Positions 51,832 to 60,931 of a stretch of 64,000 nucleotides of DNA are shown here, one piece after another (position 1 is the first letter of the stretch; each line of letters opens with the position of its first letter). Location: the NCBI RefSeq assembly GCF_006439055.1, contig NZ_RCZC01000009.1:125993-189992 (forward strand). The letters run 5' to 3'. The position numbers and the translations under genes are program-made. The DNA is from Sphingomonas glacialis (lineage in GTDB: Bacteria; Pseudomonadota; Alphaproteobacteria; Sphingomonadales; Sphingomonadaceae). A model generated the notes under the pieces. It was not told the DNA's origin, ran no database searches, and worked only from the letters and a program-made list of their open reading frames with translations.

Positions 51832-53337
51832 ATGCACCGCGACCAGCCTGTCGATGTCGCCATCATCGGCGCGGGCCCGGCCGGCCTGACCGCCGCGTAT
51901 CAGCTGACCAAGCTCGGCTATTCGGTGACGGTGATCGAAAAGGACCCGGTCTATGTCGGCGGGATCAGCCGGACGGTCGAGAAAGACGGCTTTCGCTTCG
52001 ATATTGGCGGGCACCGCTTCTTTTCGAAGTCGAAGGAAGTGGTCGATCTGTGGAACGAGCTGCTCCCCGACGATTTCATCGAGCGGCCGCGGATGAGCCG
52101 CATCTATTATGAAGGCAAATTCTACAGCTATCCGCTGCGCGCGTTCGAGGCGCTGCGCAACCTCGGCATCTGGCGCTCGACGCTGTGCATGGCGAGCTAT
52201 GCTCGCTGGAAGATGCGGCCGCACAAGGACGTGAAGTCGTTCGAGCAATGGGTGGTCAACCAGTTCGGCCACAAACTCTATTCGATCTTCTTCAAGACAT
52301 ACACAGAGAAGGTGTGGGGCATGCCGTGCGGCGAGATGTCGGCCGACTGGGCGGCGCAGCGAATCAAGGGGCTGAGCCTCGGCGGTGCGGTGCTCGACGG
52401 GATCAAGCGCTCGCTCGGCCTCAACAAGCGCCGCAACGACGGCATGGCGGTGAAGTCGTTGCTCGAGACCTTCCGCTATCCGCGGCAGGGCCCCGGCATG
52501 ATGTGGGATGCCGCGCGCGACCGCGTCGTCGAGGGCGGCAACCGCGTCGAAATGGCGACCTCGCTGCATCAGCTCAGCCATGACGCCGTCACGGGCCGCT
52601 GGCGGGTCGCGGTCCAGCGCGACGGCGAGATACGGACGCTCAACGCCGGACACGTCATCTCCTCGGCGCCGATGCGCGAACTCGCCGGGCGGATCCATCC
52701 GCTGCCCGAGACGCTGCCGCTCGCGCTCGACCTGCGCTACCGCGACTTCCTGACGGTGGCGCTGATGATCCGCGCGGACGATCTGTTCCCCGACAATTGG
52801 ATCTACGTGCATGATCCGCGCGTGAAGGTCGGCCGGGTGCAGAATTTCCGGAGCTGGTCGCCCGAGATGGTGCCCGATCCGACGCTCGCCTGCGTCGGGC
52901 TTGAATATTTTTGTTTTGAAGGCGACGGTATCTGGTCGTCGAGCGACTCCGACCTTGTGGCGCTCGCGACCGCAGAACTCGCTACGCTGGGCCTGTGCGA
53001 TCCGGCGTCGGTGGTCGGTGGCGAAGTCGTGCGGCAGGAAAAAGCCTATCCCGTCTATGACGATGCCTATCGCGCCAATGTCGATGCGATGCGCGAGGAG
53101 CTCGAGGCGCGCTACGACACGCTGCATCTGGTCGGCCGCAATGGCATGCACCGCTACAACAACCAGGATCATGCGATGATGACGGCGATGCTGACGGTGC
53201 GCAACATCGTCGCCGGCGCGCGGATCTACGATATTTGGGCGGTCAACGAGGACGCCGAATATCACGAGGCCGGTCACGACGGCGAACAGGCTGCCCTTTC
53301 CAGCGTGCGGCATGTGCCCAAGCGGCTCGCTGCATGA
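51832..53337 (+). CDS. FAD-dependent oxidoreductase, UDP-galactopyranose mutase/amine-oxidase-like
   Basis: The 501-residue flavoprotein starts with VAIIGAGPAGLTAAYQLTKLG (the FAD-binding Rossmann motif) followed by ISRTVEKDGFRFDIGGHRFF. Near the C-terminus RYNNQDHAMMTAM and the GRNGMHRYN block close the flavin site. This branch is common in sphingomonad polysaccharide or glycolipid loci, with the redox substrate unknown. Its stop overlaps the start of the STT3-like gene (ATGA), so both are one operon. AAGGAATTG precedes the ATG. Confidence 0.85.
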   Translation: MHRDQPVDVAIIGAGPAGLTAAYQLTKLGYSVTVIEKDPVYVGGISRTVEKDGFRFDIGGHRFFSKSKEVVDLWNELLPDDFIERPRMSRIYYEGKFYSYPLRAFEALRNLGIWRSTLCMASYARWKMRPHKDVKSFEQWVVNQFGHKLYSIFFKTYTEKVWGMPCGEMSADWAAQRIKGLSLGGAVLDGIKRSLGLNKRRNDGMAVKSLLETFRYPRQGPGMMWDAARDRVVEGGNRVEMATSLHQLSHDAVTGRWRVAVQRDGEIRTLNAGHVISSAPMRELAGRIHPLPETLPLALDLRYRDFLTVALMIRADDLFPDNWIYVHDPRVKVGRVQNFRSWSPEMVPDPTLACVGLEYFCFEGDGIWSSSDSDLVALATAELATLGLCDPASVVGGEVVRQEKAYPVYDDAYRANVDAMREELEARYDTLHLVGRNGMHRYNNQDHAMMTAMLTVRNIVAGARIYDIWAVNEDAEYHEAGHDGEQAALSSVRHVPKRLAA

Positions 53338-55097
53338 AGCGCGAGCGGCTTTGGCCAGCGGTCTTGGCCGGCTGGGGCATTGCCGCTGTCGTGCTGATAC
53401 TCGTGTCGACCCAGCAGATTCTCGGGCTTTGGTTTCCCGATCCGGACGATGCCATGCGTCTGTTGGAGGTACGGGATTGGCTGAATGGGCAAAGCTGGTG
53501 GGATGTCAGCCAACACCGCCTCTGGGACGGGCATTTTGCGATGCATTGGTCGCGGCTTGTGGATTTACCGCTCGCGCTGATGATGGCGGTGTTCGACCCG
53601 ATCTTCGGCCCGGCCGCCGCGACGCGGGTTGCTCTGGTTGCGCTGCCGCTCGTCACGTTGCTCGCGGTGATGGCACTCGGAGCCGAATTGACGCGGCGTG
53701 TGGCGGGGCTGGAGCGCGCGAAAATGGCCGTGCTACTCGTGCCGCTCTCTATACCGCTGCTGTATCAGCTGCGCCCGTTGCGGATCGACCATCATGGGTG
53801 GCAGATCGTGCTCGCGTTGATCGCGGCCAACGCGTTATTGGCCAAGCCGGATGCGCGCTCTGGGTCGCTGATCGGGCTTGCTCTCGCCGCGCTTTTGACC
53901 ATTTCGCTCGAGGGCATGCCGATCACCGTTGCGATCCTCGGCGTCGCTTTGCTTGCTTGGGCGTTCGATCCGACGCGCCGCGCGCAGGCGCTCGCCGCGT
54001 CGTGGACGTTGACCGGCGCGGTCATCGTGCTGCACGTCGCGACGCGCGGTCCGGCAATCCTGACAGCGGCGTGCGACGCGATCTCCCCCGCCTGGATCGC
54101 CGGGCTCAGCACCGCAACGCTCGGCGTCACGCTTGCGATGATCGTGCGACGCGCTCCGCTTGCGATACGCTTGGGGATGTTGGGGGTTGCCGGCGCGGCC
54201 GCTCTGGCGATGCTTGGCGCTCTTGCCCCGAAATGCTTCGGCGGCCCGTTTGCCGGGCTTGATCCGCTGGTACGCACCTTCTGGTATGATAAGGTTTCGG
54301 AGGGGCTGCCGATCTGGGATCAGGTGCGGGTCTGGGCGCTGATGACCATCGGCTTCCCGATCGTCGGGCTCATCGGCGGCCTCTTTGCGTGGCGCGCGAG
54401 CGAGGGTCGGGAACGCGTGCAGTGGGCCATGGTGCTGGCATTGGCCGTTGGATCGTTTGCCTTGTCGCTGCTGGTCGTTCGCTCGGGGGCGACAGCGAAT
54501 GCGCTGGCGCTGCCGGGTGGGGCGTGGGCGCTCCAAGCCATGCTGACGCGCGCGCGCGCGGTCACATCGGTGGCGATCCGAACTCTGGCGACCGCAGGGT
54601 CATTGACCGCGGCGACACCGGGCCTAATGGCGGTTGCGATCTTGGGCGTGGGAAATGCGTTCGGAATTGACGCCAGGCCAGCGGCGCCAAAGCTCCATCG
54701 GCCATCGTGCGAGCATGGGCATGAGATTGTCGACCTGGGGCAGTTGCCGCCGTCGCGGGTGTTCGCGCCGCTCGACGTAACGCCCGATATCCTGGCGCGG
54801 ACCAAGCATAGCGCGATCGGCGCCGGCTATCACCGGAACGTTGCTTCGATCCACACGGTGATCGCCACGTTCATCGGCACTCCGCAGGATGCGCATCGCC
54901 GGGTGCTGGCCAGCGGGGCGGCGTATGTCGTCGGATGCCCCGGCGAGAATGAGACGGAAATGTACAAGCAGGCTGCGCCGAACGGTTTCTGGTCGCGCCT
55001 CGAACGAGGCGATCGCTTCGCATGGTTGCAGCCTGTGCCGCTGTCACATTCGCCGGTTCTGGTGTGGAAAGTCATGCGGGAACCAACGCGGCCCTGA
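53334..55097 (+). CDS. STT3/ArnT-like polytopic membrane protein
   Basis: The 587-residue protein has about 12-13 membrane segments and a soluble C-terminal third. After the first helix comes WFPDPDDAMRLLEVRDWLNG, with the acidic D-x-D of GT-C glycosyltransferases such as STT3 oligosaccharyltransferases. MHWSRLVDLPLALMM and LRIDHHGWQIVL follow, also seen in STT3-like proteins. A transfer of sugars from a lipid carrier is likely. It is co-translated with the flavoprotein gene. The pair has no obvious partner beyond. Confidence 0.75.
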   Translation: MKRERLWPAVLAGWGIAAVVLILVSTQQILGLWFPDPDDAMRLLEVRDWLNGQSWWDVSQHRLWDGHFAMHWSRLVDLPLALMMAVFDPIFGPAAATRVALVALPLVTLLAVMALGAELTRRVAGLERAKMAVLLVPLSIPLLYQLRPLRIDHHGWQIVLALIAANALLAKPDARSGSLIGLALAALLTISLEGMPITVAILGVALLAWAFDPTRRAQALAASWTLTGAVIVLHVATRGPAILTAACDAISPAWIAGLSTATLGVTLAMIVRRAPLAIRLGMLGVAGAAALAMLGALAPKCFGGPFAGLDPLVRTFWYDKVSEGLPIWDQVRVWALMTIGFPIVGLIGGLFAWRASEGRERVQWAMVLALAVGSFALSLLVVRSGATANALALPGGAWALQAMLTRARAVTSVAIRTLATAGSLTAATPGLMAVAILGVGNAFGIDARPAAPKLHRPSCEHGHEIVDLGQLPPSRVFAPLDVTPDILARTKHSAIGAGYHRNVASIHTVIATFIGTPQDAHRRVLASGAAYVVGCPGENETEMYKQAAPNGFWSRLERGDRFAWLQPVPLSHSPVLVWKVMREPTRP

Positions 55098-55132
55098 CAG
55101 GCGCGGCAGCCGCCCCACGGTCGCTCTTTACC

Positions 55133-56140
55133 TCACGCCGCGACCAAACGCGGCTGTTTGGCGCGCTGCACGGAGGCAGCCGGCGCGTTCCGCGGCGCAT
55201 CGACCGTGAACGCACTGGCGTTCTGCTGGAGATCGCTGACTTCGTTCGACAAGGATTTGGCGGCCGCCGACGTCTCCTCGACCATGGCCGCATTCGGCTT
55301 GATCGAGCGGTCCATATCGCCGACCGCGACCAAGATCTGCGTCACCGCGGTTGCCTGGGTCGCATTGTCGTTGGCAATCCGATTGACCAGCGCCTCGACA
55401 TCGGCGACCGACGAAAGGATCAGGTCGAGCGCGCCGTTCATGCCCTGGACTTGGCCGACGCTGCTCGAAATGCGGTCCTGCGTTTCCTGGATCTGCCCGC
55501 GCGCGCGCCGCGCTTCTTCCTCGGAGCGGCTGGCGAGCTGGCTGACCAGATCGGCGACGACATCGAAACCGCGCCCCGCCTCGCCCGCGCGGCCCGATTC
55601 GACCGCGGCGTTCATCGCTAGCACGCGCGTCTGGAATGCGATCTTGTCGAGCCCCTCGATCACGCCGTCGATCGAGGTCAGCGATGCGGTGGTCTGCTCC
55701 ATCGCTGCTGCACTGCTTTGCGTGCGATGCGCGAGCGATTCGGCCGCGCCGGCGATTTTGACCTAGCCCGACATGATCGTGACGGTCGCCTCGCCGACGC
55801 GCCCGATCGGTGCTCCGAGCGCCCGCGACGCGCCGTTGAAATTCTCTTTTAACGAGGCGTAGTCGTCACCGACCTCTTCTTCGATGAACACGGTGAGGTC
55901 GCCGTTGGTGAGGCGATGCAGATATTCGTTCAATAGCTGTACGATGCGTTGCACGGCCTCGCGCTCTTCCATGCGGGCCAAGGTCAGCGCGCGGAATTTG
56001 AACATCGCCTTGGTCATTCGGCCGACGCAATCCTCATCGTCGGTGTAAGCAACCGCTGAATCGAGATCGCCTTTCGCGAGCGTTTCCATCCGCCCAACAG
56101 TGTTGACCTAGGGCGTGCAGACCCGCGTGCGGAACACCAG
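55133..56140 (-). pseudogene. Methyl-accepting chemotaxis protein, N-terminus lost, two in-frame TAG codons
   Basis: One frame from about 56140 down to 55133 holds a HAMP domain (VNTVGRMETLAKGDLDSAV) and a complete signalling domain with the hairpin tip IAFQTRVLAMNAAVESGRAG and EAGRGFDVVADLV. TAG codons at 56108-56110 (just before VNTVG, where HAMP has a hydrophobic residue after Pro) and 55763-55765 (before VKIAGAAESLA) break it without a frame change. The sensor and membrane part upstream is missing and replaced by unrelated DNA. It ends RAKQPRLVAA. Confidence 0.8.
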
Positions 56141-56199
56141 AGTCTTGCAGGGGGTGCTTCTGGAGGACGGTGGAGGACGATCAGCTTGGGACGCGTGGA

Positions 56200-56608
56200 A
56201 TCTGCCGAGCAGGCCGCCTGGCCCCGGCTGCCCTTGACCTTCGCCACGCTGATGACGGCGTTGGCTCGGACAACCTTGCCGCCGCGCGCGAAGCCTATGG
56301 CGATCTCCAGACGTCGCTCCAGCCGCATCTCGGCAGCCTGATCGCCCCGGTCGGCGCCGCGCTCCGCAATGGCGAGACGGCGCAGGCGGGCCGCGCCCTC
56401 GGGCAGCTGCGCGGCGTGATCGCCGCGGCGGCGAAGGTGCCGGGAGCCACCCCCCACAGCCACGCCCGCCGGCATGCCCACGGGCACTTCCCCCGACACC
56501 GGCACCAATACCGGTTCGGACACGCCACAGACTGTCGTGCCGACCGCGCTGGTCGTCCCGACCCCCGCGGCCGCGACCGCAGCGGCGGCGTTCGACCGGC
56601 TCGTCTGA
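56200..56608 (+). pseudogene. Fragment of an unknown Ala/Thr-rich protein
   Basis: The plus strand reads DNLAAAREAYGDLQTSLQPH, LGSLIAPVGAALRNGETAQA, then after a frame change in a C-run near 56445 continues TATPAGMPTGTSPDTGTNTG, and ends AAAAFDRLV at 56608. It looks like the C-terminal part of a secreted or tail-rich protein, but no domain is recognised. The opposite strand is also open here. Confidence 0.3.
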
Positions 56609-56840
56609 ACGCCGCGCGTCAAAAATACCGGGCCCCGCGGCCGATGCCAGCGGTGGCTTGCTACAATGGATGAGGGATCGGTGAAGGCTAACGCCGGTCC
56701 CCCGACCGATCCGCTGCGGGACGCCCCTTGATCCCGCCCAGGCGGCGAAGACCAGCCCCGGCGGCGCGTGCCCACCCCTGCGCGCCGCCCGGGGCTGGCA
56801 TTCGGGACGGCGACGATTCGATCGAGCGGGTGTCGGGTGA

Positions 56841-57361
56841 GGACGGGACGGCATACAACAGCGCGAATATCGCATAACGACGCGGGCCCCCGCCCGGCTC
56901 AGGCACGGGCTCTGCTGGTCGGACGTGCTGGTGCGCAACGTTTCGCGCCGCGGCTTTATGCTCGAGCTCAAAAATCCTCCGGCGAGCGGCACCATGATCG
57001 AGCTGCGGCGCGGACAGATCGTGGTGATCGGCCAGGTGACCTGGGTGCGCGACGGTCCGTGGGGGTGCGCGCAGAGGATGCGATCGACATCGCCGAGTTC
57101 GTCGCGATGGTCCGTGCGCGCGCCACCTGGCAGCCGGGCGACGGCGATCGCCGCCTGCAGCCGCGCGGACGCTATAGCGACATCGCGATGGCCAGCCAGC
57201 GCCTCGCGCGCGCCGGGCGGTGGGCGGGGCTGAGCGTCATCGCCGTGCTCGGGCTGTACACGATAGTCTCGGCGGCGGATTCGGCGCTCGCCACGCCGAA
57301 GGCGCCCATCGCGCAGATGCCGGAGGCGCCCGCTAGCGTGGCCGATCAGCGCGGGCGGTAG
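56841..57361 (+). pseudogene. PilZ-domain (c-di-GMP-binding) protein, frameshifted
   Basis: The frame reads VRNVSRRGFMLELKNPPASG (the PilZ N-x-S-x-x-G region), then VVIGQVTWVRDGPWG. A G is missing from the run at about 57061. The next frame continues VRAEDAIDIAEFVAMVRARA and a C-terminal membrane helix (WAGLSVIAVLGLYTIVSAAD). A clear start codon is absent, so the 5' end may also be damaged. The stop at 57359-57361 overlaps the convergent DUF4403 gene. Confidence 0.65.
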
Positions 57362-58839
57362 GCGATCGTCGCCTGGCCGACCGCATGGACCGGCATGAAC
57401 AGCCCCTTGCCCGTCACCGCCAGCGTGCCGTTCTCGACCCGCGTGACATCGGCCGACAGCACGAAATCGCCTTCGCGCCGTGAACCGATCGCTTTGCGCG
57501 CGGCGGTCAGCACCTTGGCGTAATCGGGTGCGAAATCGTGGCTCAGGCCTTGCGCGATGCTCGCGCGGATCGACCCGTCCTTGAACAGCGCGATCAGCAG
57601 ATTGGTGATCTCGCTATCGGTATCGGTGGCGATCGCCACGTCGCCCACGCGCACCAGCTGCGAGCCCGGCACGTTGTACGGGATCGCGGTCAGCCACACC
57701 TCGCCCTTGGTCGCGAGCAGCGCATTCTGCCGCGTCTTGGCCTTGGCGACCACGCCGACCGCGAGATGGCCGCCGGTCGTGGCATAGACGGTGACCTTGC
57801 CGAACTCGACATCGACCGGGCCGACCCCTGCAAGCGTGATCCCCTTCTGCGCACGCTTGAGCAAGGCACGCCGCACTACCGGCTCGAGCTGCGCATAATC
57901 GGCGAGTACCGGGATGAAGAAGTTGAGCCCGCGCTGCCCGATCTTCCGTGCAGGCGGGGGCAGCGGGGTCGCGACCGGATCGGCCGGACGGTCGCCGACA
58001 AAGGTCTCGGTCAACGCATCGGCGGCCAGCGTCAGCGTGAGCGTCCGCCGGTCGATACTGTAGCCGCCGACGCCGAGCTGCTTGGGCGTGATCCGCATCC
58101 AGGCCGGCGGCCGCTCGCGGTTGAGCTGGATCGCGGTGAACCCCTGTTTCCACGCGCTGGCAAGTTTCGCGCGCAGCTGGAGCTTGTTGAGTTCCTTCGG
58201 CAGCGTCTGTTCGAGCTTGGCGATCACCGGCTTGAGCCGCGCATCGGCCTTGCTCGCGAATTCGATCCGCTGGCCGAGGAAATCGATCCCGGGCGGGGTC
58301 GTCCAGTCGTAGTCGATCGAGACCTTCGCGCTCGGCGTCCAATTGCCGACGACCGAGAGCCGCGCGACCGCGTGGACGATCGCATCGCCGGTCGCGGTCT
58401 TCGACGCGATGCCGCCGACCTTCTTCGCCGCGATCGTCGCATGGATCGGCATCGTGATCGTCAGCCGGTCGCCGCGTCCGCCGAGCACGAGCTTGCCGCG
58501 CCGCACATCGCCGATGATCCGGCAGCCGAGCTTGGGCAGCACTTTGACCCTGGCGATGCCGAGATCGACGCGCTTGGCCGCGACGCATGAGTCGAGCTGC
58601 CGGTCGATGCTCCACAATTGTTGCGGAATCTGCGTCTCGAGCGCGCGCTGCAAATCGTCGAGCGAGCCCGAGATCGGTACGACGATCGACGAGGTCTGCA
58701 ACGGAAAGTCGGGCGCCGAATCGACGCGCGGCGGGGCAGGGGATCGCACCGAATGGCTGCAGCCTGCCGCGAGCAGCAGCGACATCGCGGCGGTCCAGCG
58801 AATCGACCGTGTCCTGCGCTGCTGCTGTCTGCTGCTCAT
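57346..58839 (-). CDS. DUF4403 family lipoprotein
   Basis: The 497-residue precursor has a lipobox (LLLAAGCSHS, cysteine near residue 26) and the DUF4403 pattern: SSIVVPISGSLDDLQRALE, then repeated beta-rich segments such as LTITMPIHATIAAK and WTPSAKVSIDYDW. Some family members are bound to the outer membrane. The function is unknown. The start at 58839 is chosen for the signal peptide. It is divergent from the deacetylase gene. Confidence 0.85.
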   Translation of the reverse strand: MSSRQQQRRTRSIRWTAAMSLLLAAGCSHSVRSPAPPRVDSAPDFPLQTSSIVVPISGSLDDLQRALETQIPQQLWSIDRQLDSCVAAKRVDLGIARVKVLPKLGCRIIGDVRRGKLVLGGRGDRLTITMPIHATIAAKKVGGIASKTATGDAIVHAVARLSVVGNWTPSAKVSIDYDWTTPPGIDFLGQRIEFASKADARLKPVIAKLEQTLPKELNKLQLRAKLASAWKQGFTAIQLNRERPPAWMRITPKQLGVGGYSIDRRTLTLTLAADALTETFVGDRPADPVATPLPPPARKIGQRGLNFFIPVLADYAQLEPVVRRALLKRAQKGITLAGVGPVDVEFGKVTVYATTGGHLAVGVVAKAKTRQNALLATKGEVWLTAIPYNVPGSQLVRVGDVAIATDTDSEITNLLIALFKDGSIRASIAQGLSHDFAPDYAKVLTAARKAIGSRREGDFVLSADVTRVENGTLAVTGKGLFMPVHAVGQATIAYRPR

Positions 58840-58980
58840 TCGGTCATTACGCACCCGCTCGCGTTCGGTTCATTCGCGCAGGGCTTGTTTCGTGCGGCGC
58901 GCGTGCCACATGCGCATCCGTCGCCACGCTGATCGCTTCCTCCGATACGGCGTTATGCCCCTCGCCGTAGCAGGACCCGC

Positions 58981-59988
58981 ATGTTCGACTCTCGTTTCCT
59001 TGGCGTCCGCGCGCGCGCCGCCGGCCTGGCGCTCGCCTCACTTGTCGCCGCGGTGGCAACGCCGCTCCACGCCAAGGGCGTCGCGATCACCTTCGACGAT
59101 CTGCCGGTCTATGGCCGGTTCTGGACCGCCGCCGAGGGCCGGCAGGTCACCGATCAGCTGCTCGCCGGACTGAAGCGCAACCATTGGAAGGCGATCGGCT
59201 TCGTCAACGAGATCCAGCTCGATGCCGCCGACCGGCCCGCGCGGATCGCCTTGCTCGAAGCCTGGCTCGATGCCGGGATGGATCTGGGCAACCACACCTA
59301 TTCGCACCCCTCGCTGACCAAGACGCCGGTCGAGACCTATATCGCCGATGTCGCGCGCGACGAGACGGTGACCGCGCCGTTGCTCGCCGCACGCGGGCGG
59401 CGCGAGCGCTGGTTTCGCTATCCCTTTCTCGAGACGGGCACGACACAGGCGGTGCGGATGCGCTTCGAGGGCTGGCTCGGCGCGCATGGCTATCGCGTCG
59501 CGCCGGTGACGATGGAGAATAGCGACTGGCAGTTCGCCACGCTGTACGACGACGCCGTCGCGCGCGGCGACACCGCGGGGGCGGCGCGGATCCGGCAGGA
59601 GTATCTGGTCTTCACGCGCAAGATCGTCGCCTGGTACAAGCAGGTGGCGATTGGCCTGCTCGGGCGCGAGCCGAGCTTCGTCTTCCTGCTCCACGCCAGC
59701 CGCCTCAACGCCGCGAGTATCGACGCGCTCGCCGCGATTTTTCGCGAGGCGAAGTTGCGGCCGATCACGCTCGACGCGGCGATGCGCGACCCGGCGTATC
59801 GCACCGCCGATCATTATGTTGGGGCCGACGGCAATGAATGGCTCGAACGCTGGTCGCAGACGCTCCACAAGCGCCTGCCGTTCGAGACCATGCCGAGCGT
59901 GCCCAAGGCGGTAGTCACGGGCGATGCCCGGCTCGAGGCGATCCCGGATCCGCGCGCGCCGACGGGCGTTGTTCCGGCGCATCCGTAG
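58981..59988 (+). CDS. Polysaccharide deacetylase (CE4/NodB type), secreted
   Basis: The 335-residue precursor has a leader ending TPLHAKG and the CE4 motifs: ITFDDLPV (metal Asp, about residue 38), GNHTYSHPSL (metal His pair, about 103-112) and RYPFLE. It removes acetyl groups from chitin-like or other N-acetylated polymers in the periplasm or outside. The chitosanase gene begins ten bases downstream, so the two are one operon. Confidence 0.9.
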   Translation: MFDSRFLGVRARAAGLALASLVAAVATPLHAKGVAITFDDLPVYGRFWTAAEGRQVTDQLLAGLKRNHWKAIGFVNEIQLDAADRPARIALLEAWLDAGMDLGNHTYSHPSLTKTPVETYIADVARDETVTAPLLAARGRRERWFRYPFLETGTTQAVRMRFEGWLGAHGYRVAPVTMENSDWQFATLYDDAVARGDTAGAARIRQEYLVFTRKIVAWYKQVAIGLLGREPSFVFLLHASRLNAASIDALAAIFREAKLRPITLDAAMRDPAYRTADHYVGADGNEWLERWSQTLHKRLPFETMPSVPKAVVTGDARLEAIPDPRAPTGVVPAHP

Positions 59989-59998
59989 GAGGCCCGTG

Positions 59999-60787
59999 AT
60001 GGTGTTGCGTACGCTCCTTCTCAGCCTGTTGGCGATCGTGCCGCCTGCCACGGCCTATGCCGCGCCCGCGCCCGCGCCCGCGACGGTCGATCTCTCCGCC
60101 GGCCGGTCGCTCGACGAAACCTATCGCCACGAATTCGGGCTGTGCGACGCGAAGGACCGCTTTCGCGGGCACCGCGTCCATGGCTGCCGCAACGATCCCA
60201 ATGCCGTCACCGCGTTGCGGCGGCTGCCCGACGGGACGATCGCCTATGTCTCGAAGCTCGCGGTCGATCTCGACGGGTCGCCCTTCGCGTGCAGCCCGGA
60301 GCACGGGTCGATGGATCAATGCCCGACCGCGCTGATGCTCCCCGACGGGCGCGGCGGCGAAGTCCCGGTCGATGCCGACCGCATCCCCTATGTCGTGATT
60401 CCGTGGGAAGGGCCGTCGGATGTCGAGGGCCAGTTCACCGCGCTGACCGGCGTCAAGGCGGGCGATTTCGGCTATGTCGTCCATGACGGCGTGACCGTGC
60501 CGGTCATCGTCGCCGATACCGGGCCGTTCGAGAAGCTGGGCGAGGGGTCGATCGCGCTGCACCGCGCGCTCGGCCGCGAACTGTGCGCCAGGCGCGACAA
60601 GGCTGGCGTCTGCGTCCGCGTGGTCGATCCGATGGAAAGCATCCAGGGCGATGTCGTGACGGTGCTCTTCCCCGGCAGCGCGCGCGACGATCTCACGCCG
60701 GCGACGATCGCGCGGACGATCCCGGTCGAAGTCGCCCTCCTGCGCGCGCAGGCGGCGCGGCGGGGACCGCACCACGCGAACGGCTAA
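59999..60787 (+). CDS. GH75-type chitosanase, secreted
   Basis: The 262-residue precursor has a signal peptide ending ATAYAAP and the GH75 chitosanase blocks YVSKLAVDLDGSPFAC (acidic catalytic region), IPYVVIPWEG and GYVVHDGVTVPVIVADTGP with a conserved Asp. It would cut beta-1,4-glucosamine chains made by the deacetylase. AGGAGG ten bases before the ATG at 59999 fixes the start. It ends 140 bases before a REP-like element. Confidence 0.85.
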   Translation: MVLRTLLLSLLAIVPPATAYAAPAPAPATVDLSAGRSLDETYRHEFGLCDAKDRFRGHRVHGCRNDPNAVTALRRLPDGTIAYVSKLAVDLDGSPFACSPEHGSMDQCPTALMLPDGRGGEVPVDADRIPYVVIPWEGPSDVEGQFTALTGVKAGDFGYVVHDGVTVPVIVADTGPFEKLGEGSIALHRALGRELCARRDKAGVCVRVVDPMESIQGDVVTVLFPGSARDDLTPATIARTIPVEVALLRAQAARRGPHHANG

Positions 60788-60794
60788 CGCGCAA

Positions 60795-60929
60795 ATCCTC
60801 CCCCGCTAGGGGGAGGTGGCGCCAAAGGCGACGGAGGGGGAGGGAAGCGGGACCGCTCCAACAGGGCGCTGCGGTTCCGCCCCCTCCGTCACGCTGCGCG
60901 TGCCACCTCCCCCTGGCGGGGGAGGATCT
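60795..60929. repeat. Extragenic palindrome, GGGGGAGGTGGC type
   Basis: The left arm ATCCTCCCCCGCTAGGGGGA and the right arm, read on the opposite strand (ATCCTCCCCCGCCAGGGGGA), are nearly the same over about 45 bases. Both continue GGTGGC...GACGGAGGGGG. It sits between convergent genes. Confidence 0.75.
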
Positions 60930-60931
60930 AA

